Shown here: positions 1 through 7,755 of the stretch, one piece after another
Position numbering within the stretch: the stretch's first letter is position 1
Layout of the letters: each line of letters starts with the position of its first letter
NCBI GenBank assembly: GCA_018713605.1
Contig: DVOM01000011.1
Span: 1-64,000, forward strand
Reading direction: 5' to 3'
DNA length: 64,000 nucleotides
Source: Scatacola_A faecigallinarum
GTDB lineage: Bacteria; Pseudomonadota; Alphaproteobacteria; RF32; CAG-239
Notes under the pieces: model-generated
Databases searched by the model: none
The model's input: the letters and a program-made list of their open reading frames with translations, nothing else
What the model was told of the DNA's origin: nothing
Translations under genes and position numbers: made by a program

Positions 1-693
1 GAAATTCCGATTATCAAAGGTTCAGCCCTGGCGGTATTGGAGAATGGCGATGCGAAGATCGGCCATGATTCGATTATTGAACTGATGAAGGCAGTAGACA
101 GCTACATTCCGCAGCCGGATCGTCCGAAAGACAAACCGTTCCTGATGCCGATTGAAGACGTATTCTCGATTTCCGGCCGGGGTACGGTAGTAACTGGTCG
201 TGTAGAGCGCGGCGTACTGCATGTCGGCGACGAAATTGAAATCGTCGGTATTCGTCCGACACAGAAAACAACGTGCACTGGCATTGAAATGTTCCGCAAG
301 CTTCTGGACGAAGGCGAAGCCGGTGATAACATCGGTGTTCTGTTGCGCGGCACGAAGAGAGAAGAAGTTGAGCGCGGACAGGTTCTGGCAGCGCCGGGAA
401 CGATAACGCCGCATACGGACTTCACGTGTGAATGCTATATTCTGACGAAAGAAGAAGGCGGCCGCCATACGCCGTTCTTCAGCAACTATCGTCCGCAGTT
501 TTATTTCCGTACGACGGATGTTACCGGCTCGATTGAACTTCCGGAAGGAACGGAGATGGTTATGCCCGGCGATAACATTCGGATGACGGCGAAACTGATC
601 CACCCGGTAGCGATGAACGAAGGTTTGCGCTTTGCGATCCGCGAAGGCGGCCGTACGGTAGGCGCGGGTGTTGTATCGAAGATCCTGAAGTAA
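1..693 (+). CDS. tuf: Elongation factor Tu, C-terminal part (5' end outside window)
   Basis: Elongation factor Tu delivers aminoacyl-tRNA to the ribosome as a GTP complex. The frame is open from base 1, so the GTPase domain lies outside the window. What remains is the end of domain 1 plus domains 2 and 3, with typical signatures: PFLMPIEDVFSISGRGTVVTGR, split here as PFLMPIEDVF and SISGRGTVVTGR, then GIEMFRKLLDEG, and the C-terminal GGRTVGAGVV. The stop at 691-693 is followed by a strong terminator at 740-776. Being next to the S10 operon is usual for bacteria. No frameshift is visible. Confidence 0.98.
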   Translation, partial: EIPIIKGSALAVLENGDAKIGHDSIIELMKAVDSYIPQPDRPKDKPFLMPIEDVFSISGRGTVVTGRVERGVLHVGDEIEIVGIRPTQKTTCTGIEMFRKLLDEGEAGDNIGVLLRGTKREEVERGQVLAAPGTITPHTDFTCECYILTKEEGGRHTPFFSNYRPQFYFRTTDVTGSIELPEGTEMVMPGDNIRMTAKLIHPVAMNEGLRFAIREGGRTVGAGVVSKILK

Positions 694-739
694 TAATAAA
701 GACAAAAAACAAGGATCGGAAGATATTCCGAATTAGGGG

Positions 740-776
740 AAAGGCTCTGAAATTCTTCAGAGCCTTTCCTTTTTTT
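740..776 (+). terminator. Rho-independent terminator of tuf
   Basis: An 11-bp perfect stem (AAAGGCTCTGA at 740-750, TCAGAGCCTTT at 757-767) with a 6-nt loop is followed by a T-rich tract to 776. It closes the tuf transcription unit and separates it from the small genes downstream. Confidence 0.93.
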
Positions 777-869
777 CTGTTGGGAAAATTGGATGTTGAT
801 TTTTGTTTCGGTTTGTGGTAATCAGGCGTCCGTTTGTATTAAGACTAAGTGTTATTAATTTTTATTTTT

Positions 870-1382
870 ATGAGTATGGAAACTCCTAAAATTTCAGTAG
901 GTATGATTGCGGAGCAGTTTTCCGCGATGAGTGTCAAATCACGGCAATGGTATGAAAAATCGTTGAGAGAAGCTGTCTTGTACAGTTTGGTCGTTTATTA
1001 CGAAGCGCGTTTGAAAAGCCGTTTTGTGCCGGTTCTGGATCCGTGGGAAGGAATGACTGTGGCCAATTATAATTATCGTCTGGTGTTGGCCGAAGTTGAG
1101 CGAAAGCTGCCGATGTGGGTGTCGAATCTGCCGACGGAAAGTGAGAATGCTTCCGTGTTGTATGCGGAACTGCTCGGTAAAGCGGAAAGGAGGCGGACGT
1201 TGCGTCGCCGGTACAGGTCTGTCTGGTGGTTTGAACTGCGGAAGAGAGCCAAATTGCGTCGGCGGATTGCCAGAATCGATGCCGAGCAGATTAATTTAAG
1301 CGATTTTCTGAATATGGCGTTGTATTTATACCGTCTTCATCATTTGGGAGAAAAAGAGGATTTCGGGAAAATATTTGCCTGA
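870..1382 (+). CDS. Hypothetical basic protein, 170 aa
   Basis: I do not recognise a family. The start is taken at ATG 870, with ATG 876 possible; a GTG at 849 also opens the frame but adds only a hydrophobic stub. No clear Shine-Dalgarno is visible. The product is soluble and strongly basic in its second half, with a run RRRTLRRRYRSVWW and then RKRAKLRRR, which suggests nucleic acid or phosphate binding (inference). It ends just before a terminator at 1391-1420, so it is likely a single-gene unit. It is one of three small genes between tuf and rpsJ, where many bacteria have none. Confidence 0.6.
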   Translation: MSMETPKISVGMIAEQFSAMSVKSRQWYEKSLREAVLYSLVVYYEARLKSRFVPVLDPWEGMTVANYNYRLVLAEVERKLPMWVSNLPTESENASVLYAELLGKAERRRTLRRRYRSVWWFELRKRAKLRRRIARIDAEQINLSDFLNMALYLYRLHHLGEKEDFGKIFA

Positions 1383-1390
1383 ATCTGAAG

Positions 1391-1420
1391 CAAAATCCGG
1401 CGAAAACCGGATTTTTTTTC
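1391..1420 (+). terminator. Rho-independent terminator
   Basis: The stem AATCCGG (1394-1400) pairs with CCGGATT (1407-1413) around a short A-rich loop, followed by a run of eight T. It closes the hypothetical gene ending at 1382. Confidence 0.9.
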
Positions 1421-1444
1421 GTATCTGCGGCATGCAGACTCTTC

Positions 1445-1608
1445 TTGACTCTTGTTAATAATATGTTAACTTATAGACAGTTTTGGAATTTAAGACAGAA
1501 TTTTCGAGATGTTTAAGCAAATAAGAACAACACACAGTGCTTGTAATAATGAATGCTTGTTAAGCATCGGTTCAGCGGCCTCTAAAGAATAGAGGCCGCT
1601 TCTCTTTT
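1445..1608 (+). ncRNA. Possible small RNA or attenuated leader ahead of the 85-aa gene
   Basis: A TTGACT box at 1445-1450 stands in AT-rich DNA with weak -10 candidates (TTAACT 1466-1471, TTATAG 1471-1476). Downstream lies a perfect 10-bp stem, AGCGGCCTCT 1574-1583 with AGAGGCCGCT 1591-1600, followed by TCTCTTTTTG. No ORF of note lies between. The stem is terminator-like and stands only about 20 bases before the Shine-Dalgarno of the next gene, so it could end a short RNA of about 120 nt or attenuate that gene. The hairpin is certain; the RNA is inference. Confidence 0.35.
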
Positions 1609-1630
1609 TGGCAAAAAGAAAGGAGAAATT

Positions 1631-1888
1631 ATGAGTGATAAGAAAATCGCCAAAATTTATTATGATGCCCGTGTCTTTCTGACAAAAACCGGAGAATTGT
1701 ACGGTTATACGATTCAAAGCAACGGAAAACCCCGCTGTGACAGGCTGAGTGCTCAGCAGAAAATAGCCTTTTGGGAAGGCCGCCGTGTTTATGAAGAGCG
1801 AAGTCTTACCGCTTGGAGCCCGGTTGCCAATGCCGCCGGACCGATGCAGTGTGCGGAAATAAAATATATGCGGAACCAGGGGCGCTGA
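1631..1888 (+). CDS. Hypothetical protein, 85 aa
   Basis: A small soluble protein of no family I recognise. The ATG at 1631 has a good Shine-Dalgarno (AAAGGAG) at 1618-1624. The sequence is mixed charge, with YYDARVF near the N-terminus and two cysteines. It converges on the ribbon-helix-helix gene, with stops only a base apart (1888 and 1890). It is preceded by a terminator-like hairpin that may control it. Confidence 0.55.
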   Translation: MSDKKIAKIYYDARVFLTKTGELYGYTIQSNGKPRCDRLSAQQKIAFWEGRRVYEERSLTAWSPVANAAGPMQCAEIKYMRNQGR

Positions 1889-1889
1889 T

Positions 1890-2180
1890 TTAAGATATTT
1901 TATCCAGAATGTCGGTAATTGATTTATAGTTGTCCGGTTTGTGCTGTTTCTCCAGCAGCGGTTTGGACAATTCATGCAGATAAACCAGCGAAAACAGCCG
2001 AATGGACGGCGTCAGGCCCAGTTTCGGATCTTTGCGGCTCTCAATCATTTCGAGAAGCATCTTGCGGTTTATCTTCTCTCTTTTACAAATATCTTTCAGG
2101 GCTTCCCACTCGTTTTTACACAAACGCATGGTTGTTTTACGTTTGTGAATGGTAATAACTCTACTGCTTAATTCGGTCAT
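1890..2180 (-). CDS. Ribbon-helix-helix DNA-binding domain protein
   Basis: A likely small transcription regulator of the alphaproteobacterial ribbon-helix-helix family (RHH_4 type). The strand segment is RKTTMRLCKNEWEALKDI, and a helix pair ends in the family-typical SIRLFSLVYLHEL near residue 75. The start is taken at ATG 2180, preceded by a weak GAG; a GTG at 2189 would add three residues. A perfect 6-4-6 inverted repeat lies at 2205-2220 just upstream and may be its operator. No toxin gene is adjacent, so an antitoxin role is not supported. Confidence 0.75.
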   Translation of the reverse strand: MTELSSRVITIHKRKTTMRLCKNEWEALKDICKREKINRKMLLEMIESRKDPKLGLTPSIRLFSLVYLHELSKPLLEKQHKPDNYKSITDILDKIS

Positions 2181-2204
2181 TTTTCTCACGATTTTATTTT
2201 TTGT

Positions 2205-2220
2205 ATTAGCTTCTGCTAAT
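2205..2220. promoter_or_regulatory. Inverted repeat, candidate operator for the RHH gene
   Basis: ATTAGC (2205-2210), TTCT spacer, GCTAAT (2215-2220): a perfect 6-bp inverted repeat, 25 bp upstream of the RHH start. RHH proteins bind short palindromes as dimers of dimers and often repress themselves, so autoregulation is plausible but unproven. Confidence 0.4.
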
Positions 2221-2402
2221 TACAATATACAAAACTGATTGCGTTTTCAATCAAAAATATGTGGGCTATAATAATAACTCTTTTTAATATATAACAGGTT
2301 ATATGGCATGAGGCGGGGATTTTAAAAATTTTGTCAACCTGACTCAAACAGAGTCTGGCAAAGCGATTCAGCGACACAAAAAAATAAAAAAACAGCGTTT
2401 TT

Positions 2403-2430
2403 TTGCTTGCATATTAGACTCACTTATGTT
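2403..2430 (+). promoter_or_regulatory. Promoter of the S10 ribosomal operon
   Basis: TTGCTT (2403-2408), a 16-bp spacer, and TATGTT (2425-2430), in an otherwise AT-rich gap. The upstream T-tract and GCTTGC (TTTTTTTGCTTGC) recur in the rplQ promoter at 16604-16616. The transcript would start near 2437, giving a leader of about 160 nt. Confidence 0.6.
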
Positions 2431-2435
2431 ACAAG

Positions 2436-2580
2436 GTGCTCACGATAATTGTTTTGGGGGAGGAATCTCCCCAGCGATGAAAATATAAAACATACCGCAG
2501 CACCTATGCTGAGCACGTGCTGCAGAGTTTAACATTTAGATGGCAGGTTTGGCTTTCGGGTCGGATTTTGCCGTCTAGTT
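2436..2580 (+). promoter_or_regulatory. Structured 5' leader of the S10 operon
   Basis: Two clear hairpins stand before rpsJ: GGGGAG/CTCCCC (2457-2472, loop GAAT) and GCAGCAC/GTGCTGC (2497-2503 with 2517-2523). GTGCTC at 2436-2441 could instead pair with GAGCAC at 2511-2516, inside the second hairpin. That gives two exclusive folds. In other bacteria ribosomal protein L4 (rplD, here at 3725) represses its own operon through the S10 leader; the same logic here is inference. The rest of the 2181-2598 gap holds no gene I can support. Confidence 0.4.
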
Positions 2581-2598
2581 ATAGGAAAAGTATTTGAA

Positions 2599-2910
2599 AT
2601 GATGGATACACAAAATATCAGAATTCGCCTCAAGGCTTTTGACCACCGTCTGCTCGATTTGTCTACCAAGGAAATTGTGCACACTGCCAAAAGAACCGGG
2701 GCAAATGTCAGAGGACCTATTCCTCTTCCCACAAGAATCGAGAAATTTACGGTTAACCGTTCTCCGCATGTCGACAAAAAGTCCCGCGAGCAGTTCGAAA
2801 TCCGTACTCACAAGAGACTTCTCGATATTGTTGATCCGACGCCGCAGACCGTTGATGCTCTGATGAAGCTGGATCTGGCTGCCGGTGTTAATGTAGAGAT
2901 TAAGCTCTAG
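2599..2910 (+). CDS. rpsJ: 30S ribosomal protein S10
   Basis: S10 belongs to the 30S head and, as NusE, also joins antitermination complexes. At 103 aa it matches the family length, with the conserved RGPIPLPTRIEKFTVNRSPH followed by KKSREQFEIRTHKRL. AGGAAAAG at 2583-2590 sits at good spacing for ATG 2599; a second ATG follows at once. It is the first gene of the S10 operon, 66 bases before rplC. Confidence 0.98.
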   Translation: MMDTQNIRIRLKAFDHRLLDLSTKEIVHTAKRTGANVRGPIPLPTRIEKFTVNRSPHVDKKSREQFEIRTHKRLLDIVDPTPQTVDALMKLDLAAGVNVEIKL

Positions 2911-2976
2911 TTTGATAATAACAATGTTGGCCTTTTGAAATATGACTGGTCAACCAATTGAAAAGGAAATAAATAA

Positions 2977-3705
2977 ATGCGTACGGGTCTAATCGCAAAA
3001 AAACTTGGAATGTCCCGCATTTTCGAAGCCGACGGAACACATGTCCCGGTAACGGTTTTGAGTGTTGACGGTCTCCAGGTTGTTGCCGTTAAAACTCAGG
3101 AGAAGGACGGATACAACGCCGTACAGCTCGGAACCGGTGCTGTCAAGGCCAAAAACGTATCCAAGCCGCTCAAAGGACATTTTGCAAAAGCTAATGTCGA
3201 GCCGAAACAGAAACTGGGCGAGTTCAGAGTAACCGAAGACTGCCTGCTGTCTGTCGGCAACGAATTGTCTGTAGAACATTTTGTTCCCGGTCAGTATGTT
3301 GACGTTTGCGCAACATCAATCGGTAAGGGTTTCGCCGGTGTTATGAAACGTCATAACTTCGCCGGTCTGGAAGCCACCCACGGTGTTTCTATTTCGCACC
3401 GTTCCCACGGTTCTACGGGCCAAAGACAGGATCCCGGTAAAGTATTCAAGGGTAAGAAAATGGCAGGCCATATGGGCGATGAGCGCGTAACCGTTCAGAA
3501 CCTGAAGGTTGTCGCCATTGACGCCTCCAAAGGCCTGATTATGGTTAAGGGCGGCGTTCCGGGCAGCGAAAATGCCTGGGTTCGCGTTACCGACGCCGTT
3601 AAAAAGGCTGGTAATGTTACCCTGCCGATGCCTGCCGGTTTGAAAAAAGTTGATGAACCTGTTGCAGTTAAAGCAGAAGCCGAAGCTCCTGCTGACAATG
3701 CATAA
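2977..3705 (+). CDS. rplC: 50S ribosomal protein L3
   Basis: L3 is an early-assembly 23S rRNA-binding protein near the peptidyl transferase centre. The product starts MRTGLIAKKLGMSRIF and has the internal loop motif SHGSTGQRQDPGKVFKGKKM. At 242 aa it is longer than the usual 205-215 because of a C-terminal Ala/Glu/Lys-rich tail (about residues 215-242), which is common in alphaproteobacteria. AAAGGAA precedes the ATG. Second gene of the operon. Confidence 0.98.
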   Translation: MRTGLIAKKLGMSRIFEADGTHVPVTVLSVDGLQVVAVKTQEKDGYNAVQLGTGAVKAKNVSKPLKGHFAKANVEPKQKLGEFRVTEDCLLSVGNELSVEHFVPGQYVDVCATSIGKGFAGVMKRHNFAGLEATHGVSISHRSHGSTGQRQDPGKVFKGKKMAGHMGDERVTVQNLKVVAIDASKGLIMVKGGVPGSENAWVRVTDAVKKAGNVTLPMPAGLKKVDEPVAVKAEAEAPADNA

Positions 3706-3724
3706 GTTATAAGGATTGAAAATT

Positions 3725-4351
3725 ATGAAACAGGACATCTTAAGTTTAGCAGATAACAAAAACGTCGGTACAATTGAACTGAACGAATCGATTTTCGGTT
3801 TGGAAGTCCGTGCCGATATTTTGCACCGTGTTGTAAACTGGCAGCTGGCCAGATTGCAGACTGGCAACCACAAGACCAAGGGTCGTTCCGAGGTTGCCTT
3901 GACGCCGGCAAAGCCGTTTAAGCAGAAAGGCAGCGGCAATGCGCGTCAGGGTTCCCGCAAAGGTACCCAGTTCAGAAAAGGCGGCGTCGTTTTCGGTCCC
4001 GTCGTTCGTGACCAGTCTCATGATCTGACCAAAAAGTTCAGAAAACTCGGTTTGAAGACCGCTCTCTCGGCCAAGGCCAAAGAGGGCAACCTGGTTGTCG
4101 TTGACGAGGCAAAATTGTCAGCCCCCAAGACTAAAGATCTGAAATCCAGACTTGATGCTTGCGGATTGAAAAATTGCCTGTTTATCGACGGCAAGGAAGT
4201 TGATGTCAATTTTGCACTGGCCAGCCGCAATATCGAAGGCGTAGACGTTCTTCCGACAATCGGCGCCAATGTTTATGACATCTTGAGAAAGGACAAACTG
4301 GTATTGACCAAAGATGCGGTTGCTTGCTTGGAGGAGAGACTGAAATGGTAA
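3725..4351 (+). CDS. rplD: 50S ribosomal protein L4
   Basis: L4 binds 23S rRNA and its extended loop lines the exit tunnel; here that loop is RQGSRKGTQFRKGGVVFGP. I start at ATG 3725, 208 aa, rather than the upstream in-frame TTG at 3716, because AAGGA at 3711-3715 fits the ATG. In enteric bacteria L4 represses the S10 operon through its leader, so it is the candidate ligand of the structured leader at 2436-2580. The 3' end overlaps rplW by seven bases. Confidence 0.98.
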   Translation: MKQDILSLADNKNVGTIELNESIFGLEVRADILHRVVNWQLARLQTGNHKTKGRSEVALTPAKPFKQKGSGNARQGSRKGTQFRKGGVVFGPVVRDQSHDLTKKFRKLGLKTALSAKAKEGNLVVVDEAKLSAPKTKDLKSRLDACGLKNCLFIDGKEVDVNFALASRNIEGVDVLPTIGANVYDILRKDKLVLTKDAVACLEERLKW

Positions 4352-4662
4352 AATCTAACAAATCAAACAACGTTTCCGCAAAAATGTACGATACGCTGGT
4401 TCGTCCGGTAATTACCGAAAAATCTATGCTGTCGTCCGAGGCCGGCAAGGTAACCTTCTTGGTTCCGTTGTCTGCCACCAAAGACGAGGTTAAGGCAGCC
4501 GTTGAAGCTATTTTCAACGTTAAGGTAAATAAGGTAAATACTATTCGTCAGTTCGGCAAGGAAAAACGTTTCAGAGGTTACGTCGGACAGCGTTCCGATT
4601 TCAAAAAAGCCGTTGTTACGCTTGCCGAAGGTCAAAATATTGATGTTACAACAGGAATATAA
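4345..4662 (+). CDS. rplW: 50S ribosomal protein L23
   Basis: L23 sits at the tunnel exit and docks trigger factor and SRP. ATG 4345 follows GAGGAG (4331-4336) and overlaps the rplD stop, so translation is likely coupled. The 105-aa product has the family core LVRPVITEKSM and the hairpin motif VNTIRQFGKEKRFRGYVGQR. An in-frame TTG upstream would add seven residues unlike the family, so it was not used. Confidence 0.98.
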   Translation: MVKSNKSNNVSAKMYDTLVRPVITEKSMLSSEAGKVTFLVPLSATKDEVKAAVEAIFNVKVNKVNTIRQFGKEKRFRGYVGQRSDFKKAVVTLAEGQNIDVTTGI

Positions 4663-4665
4663 GAC

Positions 4666-5502
4666 ATGGCTTTAAAAAACTATAAGCCCACATCTCCGGG
4701 ACTTCGTCAGCTTGTCATTGTTGACAGAAGCGAACTTTACAAGGGCGCTCCCGAGAAGTCTCTGACAATCGGTCTTACTAAGTCCGGTGGGCGTGATAAT
4801 TTCGGACACGTTACAAGTCGTAAAATCGGTGGCGGCCACAAACGCAAGCTCCGTATCATCGACTTTAAACGCAATAAATTCGGCTGCGAGGCAACAGTTG
4901 AGAGAATCGAATATGATCCTAACCGTTCTTCCTTCATTGCTTTAATCAGCTATGAAGACGGCGAAAAGGCCTATATTCTGGCTCCTCAGAGACTGAAAGC
5001 CGGCGACAAGGTTATTTCTGCCGACAAGGCGGACATCAAACCGGGTAATGCTATGCCTTTGAAGAACATGCCGGTCGGTACGATTATTCACAACATTGAG
5101 CTTAAAGCCGGCAAAGGCGGGCAGTTGGTCCGTTCGGCTGGTTGCTATGCCCAGGTTGTCGGTAAGGATGCCGGTTATGCCCAGCTGAAGCTCAGCTCGG
5201 GCGAACTGAGAATCGTACGCGAAGAGTGTCTGGCTACGGTCGGCGCCGTTTCCAATCCTGATAACCAGAACAGATCGCTCGGCAAAGCCGGCCGTTCTCG
5301 TTGGCTGGGTATCAGACCGGTCAGCCGCGGCGTTGCCATGAACCCTGTCGATCACCCGCACGGCGGCGGTGAAGGCCGCACTTCCGGCGGTCGTCATCCG
5401 GTTACTCCCTGGGGTAAACCGACCAAGGGTGCCAAGACTCGTTCTAACAAGAAGACGGATCGCTTTATTATGCGCTCTCGTCATGAAAACAAAAAGAAAT
5501 AA
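4666..5502 (+). CDS. rplB: 50S ribosomal protein L2
   Basis: L2 is a core 23S rRNA-binding protein needed for peptidyl transfer and subunit joining. The 278-aa length is standard. The product has the N-terminal SPGLRQLV, the central PVGTIIHNIELKAGKGGQ, and the nearly invariant MNPVDHPHGGGEGR near residue 225, which includes the functionally important histidine. It starts three bases after the rplW stop, with AGGAAT upstream. Confidence 0.99.
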   Translation: MALKNYKPTSPGLRQLVIVDRSELYKGAPEKSLTIGLTKSGGRDNFGHVTSRKIGGGHKRKLRIIDFKRNKFGCEATVERIEYDPNRSSFIALISYEDGEKAYILAPQRLKAGDKVISADKADIKPGNAMPLKNMPVGTIIHNIELKAGKGGQLVRSAGCYAQVVGKDAGYAQLKLSSGELRIVREECLATVGAVSNPDNQNRSLGKAGRSRWLGIRPVSRGVAMNPVDHPHGGGEGRTSGGRHPVTPWGKPTKGAKTRSNKKTDRFIMRSRHENKKK

Positions 5503-5514
5503 GGAGATAAGCTA

Positions 5515-5793
5515 ATGACACGTTCCGTATGGAAAGGACCTTTTGTTGACGGCTATCTTCTGAAGAAAGCTGATGCAGCCAGAGCTTCCGGCCGTAACGA
5601 AGTGATTAAAATCTGGTCCCGTCGTTCAACCATGCTGCCGCAGTTCGTCGGCCTGACTTTCGGTGTCCATAACGGTCACAAATTTATTCCGGTTCTGGTT
5701 ACCGAAGACATGGTTGGTCACAAGTTTGGTGAGTTTGCGCCGAGCCGTACTTTTTACGGTCATGCCGCAGACAAAAAGGCTAAGAGAGGTTAA
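5515..5793 (+). CDS. rpsS: 30S ribosomal protein S19
   Basis: S19 lies in the 30S head and contacts S13 and the A-site region. At 92 aa it has the usual length and the hallmarks SVWKGPFVDGYLLKK, WSRRSTMLPQFVG and HKFGEFAPSRTF. An AAGGAGA Shine-Dalgarno precedes the ATG. It stands between rplB and rplV, as in nearly all bacteria. Confidence 0.98.
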   Translation: MTRSVWKGPFVDGYLLKKADAARASGRNEVIKIWSRRSTMLPQFVGLTFGVHNGHKFIPVLVTEDMVGHKFGEFAPSRTFYGHAADKKAKRG

Positions 5794-5795
5794 TT

Positions 5796-6170
5796 ATGGG
5801 AAAATCTAAAGATACAAGAAGAGTAGAAGCCAATCAGGCTATGGCTGTTTGCCACTCTATTCGTACCAGCCCGCGCAAACTGAACTTAGTCGCTCAGACC
5901 ATTCGCGGATTGAATGCTGAAAAAGCGGTTGCCGAACTCAGCTTCTCGAAGAAGAGAATCGCCAAAGTTGTTTTGGCCGTATTGCAGTCCGCAATTGCCA
6001 ATGCCGAAAACAACCACCAGTTAAATATCGACAAGTTATTCGTCAGCGAAGCTTTTGTCGGTAAAGGTTTAGTTATGAAACGTATGCACGCACGCGGTCG
6101 CGGTCGCGGAGCCCGGGTATTGAAACCGTTCTCCAACCTGACTGTTGTCGTTACCGAGCGTGGGGAGTAA
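5796..6170 (+). CDS. rplV: 50S ribosomal protein L22
   Basis: L22 spans the large-subunit exit tunnel with its long beta hairpin, seen here as MKRMHARGRGRGARVLKPFS. At 124 aa it is slightly longer than the core family because of a short basic N-terminal extension (MGKSKDTRRVEANQ) before the conserved RTSPRKLNLVAQTIRG. It begins two bases after the rpsS stop, with AGAGG upstream. Confidence 0.98.
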   Translation: MGKSKDTRRVEANQAMAVCHSIRTSPRKLNLVAQTIRGLNAEKAVAELSFSKKRIAKVVLAVLQSAIANAENNHQLNIDKLFVSEAFVGKGLVMKRMHARGRGRGARVLKPFSNLTVVVTERGE

Positions 6171-6174
6171 GTTA

Positions 6175-6843
6175 ATGGGACAGAAAGTAAATCCTACAGG
6201 TCTTCGTTTAGGCGTCAACCGCACTTGGGATTCCCGTTGGTATGCAGATGACAAGTTCACTGACTACCTCCACGAAGATTTGAAAATTAAAGAATTCTTG
6301 AAAGAGAAACTGGCTCAGGCCGGCGTCAGCAGAATCGTCATCGAACGTCCTGCGAAAAAGGCCAGAGTTACCATTCATTCTGCAAGACCGGGTGTTGTTA
6401 TCGGCAAAAAAGGTCAGGATATTGAGCTCTTGAGAAAAGAGATTCAGAAAATGACCGACTCCGAAGTACAGTTAAACATTCTGGAAGTCAGAAAACCTGA
6501 GCTGGATGCGCAGCTTGTTGCCGACTCCGTCGCGCAGCAGCTGGAACGCCGCGTCGCTTTTCGCCGCGCCATGAAACGCGTTATGCAGTCAGCTCTTCGT
6601 TTGGGTGCAGAAGGTATTAAGGTCAGCTGCTCGGGTCGTCTCGGCGGCGCCGAAATCGCAAGAACCGAATATTATCGCGAAGGCCGCGTTCCTTTGCACA
6701 CCTTGCGCGCTGACATTGATTATGCAACCTCTACGGCTCACACCACTTACGGTGCCTGCGGCGTAAAAGTCTGGATCTACAAGGGCGAAATCATGGCCCA
6801 CGATCCGATGGCGCAGGACAAGAAGCTGGCTGAACAGAAATAA
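6175..6843 (+). CDS. rpsC: 30S ribosomal protein S3
   Basis: S3 forms part of the mRNA entry site. The product starts MGQKVNPTGLRLG, the family standard, so ATG 6175 is the start and the upstream in-frame codon at 6145 is rejected. The KH-type RNA-binding domain has the GKKG loop in VVIGKKGQDIELL (about residues 74-86). The C-terminal domain has SGRLGGAEIARTEYYREG. Length 222 aa. GGGGAG at 6162-6167 overlaps the end of rplV. Confidence 0.98.
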   Translation: MGQKVNPTGLRLGVNRTWDSRWYADDKFTDYLHEDLKIKEFLKEKLAQAGVSRIVIERPAKKARVTIHSARPGVVIGKKGQDIELLRKEIQKMTDSEVQLNILEVRKPELDAQLVADSVAQQLERRVAFRRAMKRVMQSALRLGAEGIKVSCSGRLGGAEIARTEYYREGRVPLHTLRADIDYATSTAHTTYGACGVKVWIYKGEIMAHDPMAQDKKLAEQK

Positions 6844-6863
6844 TTATTTGAGGTTAAAATAAG

Positions 6864-7292
6864 ATGTTAAGTCCTAAAAGATTAAAGTTCCGCAAGATGC
6901 ACAAAGGCCGTATTCACGGCCTCGCCAAAGGCGGTTCTGAATTGAGTTTTGGTTCATATGGATTAAAGGCTCTGACCCCGGATCGCATTACGGCCCGCCA
7001 GATCGAGGCTGCCCGTCGTGCCATTACCCGCGAGATGAAAAGAGCCGGAAGATTGTGGATCAGAATTTTCCCGGATGTTCCTGTATCTGACAAACCCGCC
7101 GAAGTTCGTATGGGTAAAGGTAAAGGTTCTATTGAGTATTGGTGCGCAAGAGTGCACCCGGGCCGCATTATGTTTGAGGCTGACGGTATTGATGAAGAGA
7201 CCGCCCGCAACGCATTTGCTCTCGGTGCCGCCAAACTGCCGATTAAGACGAAGTTTGTCAAGCGCCTTAATTCCGACAAGGGAGAAGCATAA
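6864..7292 (+). CDS. rplP: 50S ribosomal protein L16
   Basis: L16 helps place A-site tRNA on the large subunit. The 142-aa product has the expected MLSPKRLKFRKMHKGR start, FGSYGLKAL, and the GKGKGSIEYWCARVHPGR motif. It is a few residues longer than the 137-aa standard at the C-terminus. The stop shares an A with the rpmC ATG, which suggests translational coupling. Confidence 0.98.
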   Translation: MLSPKRLKFRKMHKGRIHGLAKGGSELSFGSYGLKALTPDRITARQIEAARRAITREMKRAGRLWIRIFPDVPVSDKPAEVRMGKGKGSIEYWCARVHPGRIMFEADGIDEETARNAFALGAAKLPIKTKFVKRLNSDKGEA

Positions 7293-7489
7293 TGGTAAAA
7301 ACTAAAGATTTGCGCGCGATGACGATTGACGAATTGGAAGCAAAGCTGCTCGAAAACAAAAAAGAACAGTTTAACTTAAGAATTCAACAATCTACTGGAC
7401 AATTATCGAATACTGCGGTAATAAGAAAAGTCCGTCGTGAAATTGCAAAAATCAACACGCTCATTGCCGAGCGCAAGAAGAATAACTAG
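7292..7489 (+). CDS. rpmC: 50S ribosomal protein L29
   Basis: L29 is a small helical protein near the tunnel exit and contacts L23. The 65-aa product shows the two-helix pattern, with LRAMTIDELEAKLLENKKEQFNLR and then TAVIRKVRREIAKINTLIAER, both split across the usual hinge. AAGGGAGAAG precedes the start codon within the end of rplP. Length and neighbours are standard. Confidence 0.96.
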   Translation: MVKTKDLRAMTIDELEAKLLENKKEQFNLRIQQSTGQLSNTAVIRKVRREIAKINTLIAERKKNN

Positions 7490-7500
7490 GAGACTGAAAT

Positions 7501-7737
7501 ATGCCTAAAAGAATTCTTCAAGGTGTTGTTGTTAGTGATAAGCAGGATAAGACTGTCGTAGTCAGCGTAGAGCGTCAGGTCATGCATCCTGTTTACAAAA
7601 AGTTCGTTAAGAGAAGCAAAAAGTATGCGGCTCATGATGAAAATAACCAGTTCAAAGTCGGGGATATCGTTCGGATTGAAGAGTCCAAGCCCTATTCCAA
7701 GACCAAGTGTTGGACTGTAATCGTTGATAACGCCTAG
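7501..7737 (+). CDS. rpsQ: 30S ribosomal protein S17
   Basis: S17 is a primary 16S rRNA-binding protein with an OB fold. The 78-aa product has RILQGVVVSDKQDKTVVVSV and the HPVYKKFVKRSKKY and VGDIVRIEESKPYSKTK motifs. AGGAGA stands before ATG 7501. Standard order between rpmC and rplN. Confidence 0.97.
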   Translation: MPKRILQGVVVSDKQDKTVVVSVERQVMHPVYKKFVKRSKKYAAHDENNQFKVGDIVRIEESKPYSKTKCWTVIVDNA

Positions 7738-7755
7738 AAAAGAAGGAAGTAAAAA

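Noticed and set aside
1631..2180. Toxin-antitoxin pair made of the 85-aa protein and the RHH protein
   Set aside because: The genes converge and do not form an operon, and the 85-aa protein has no toxin motif.
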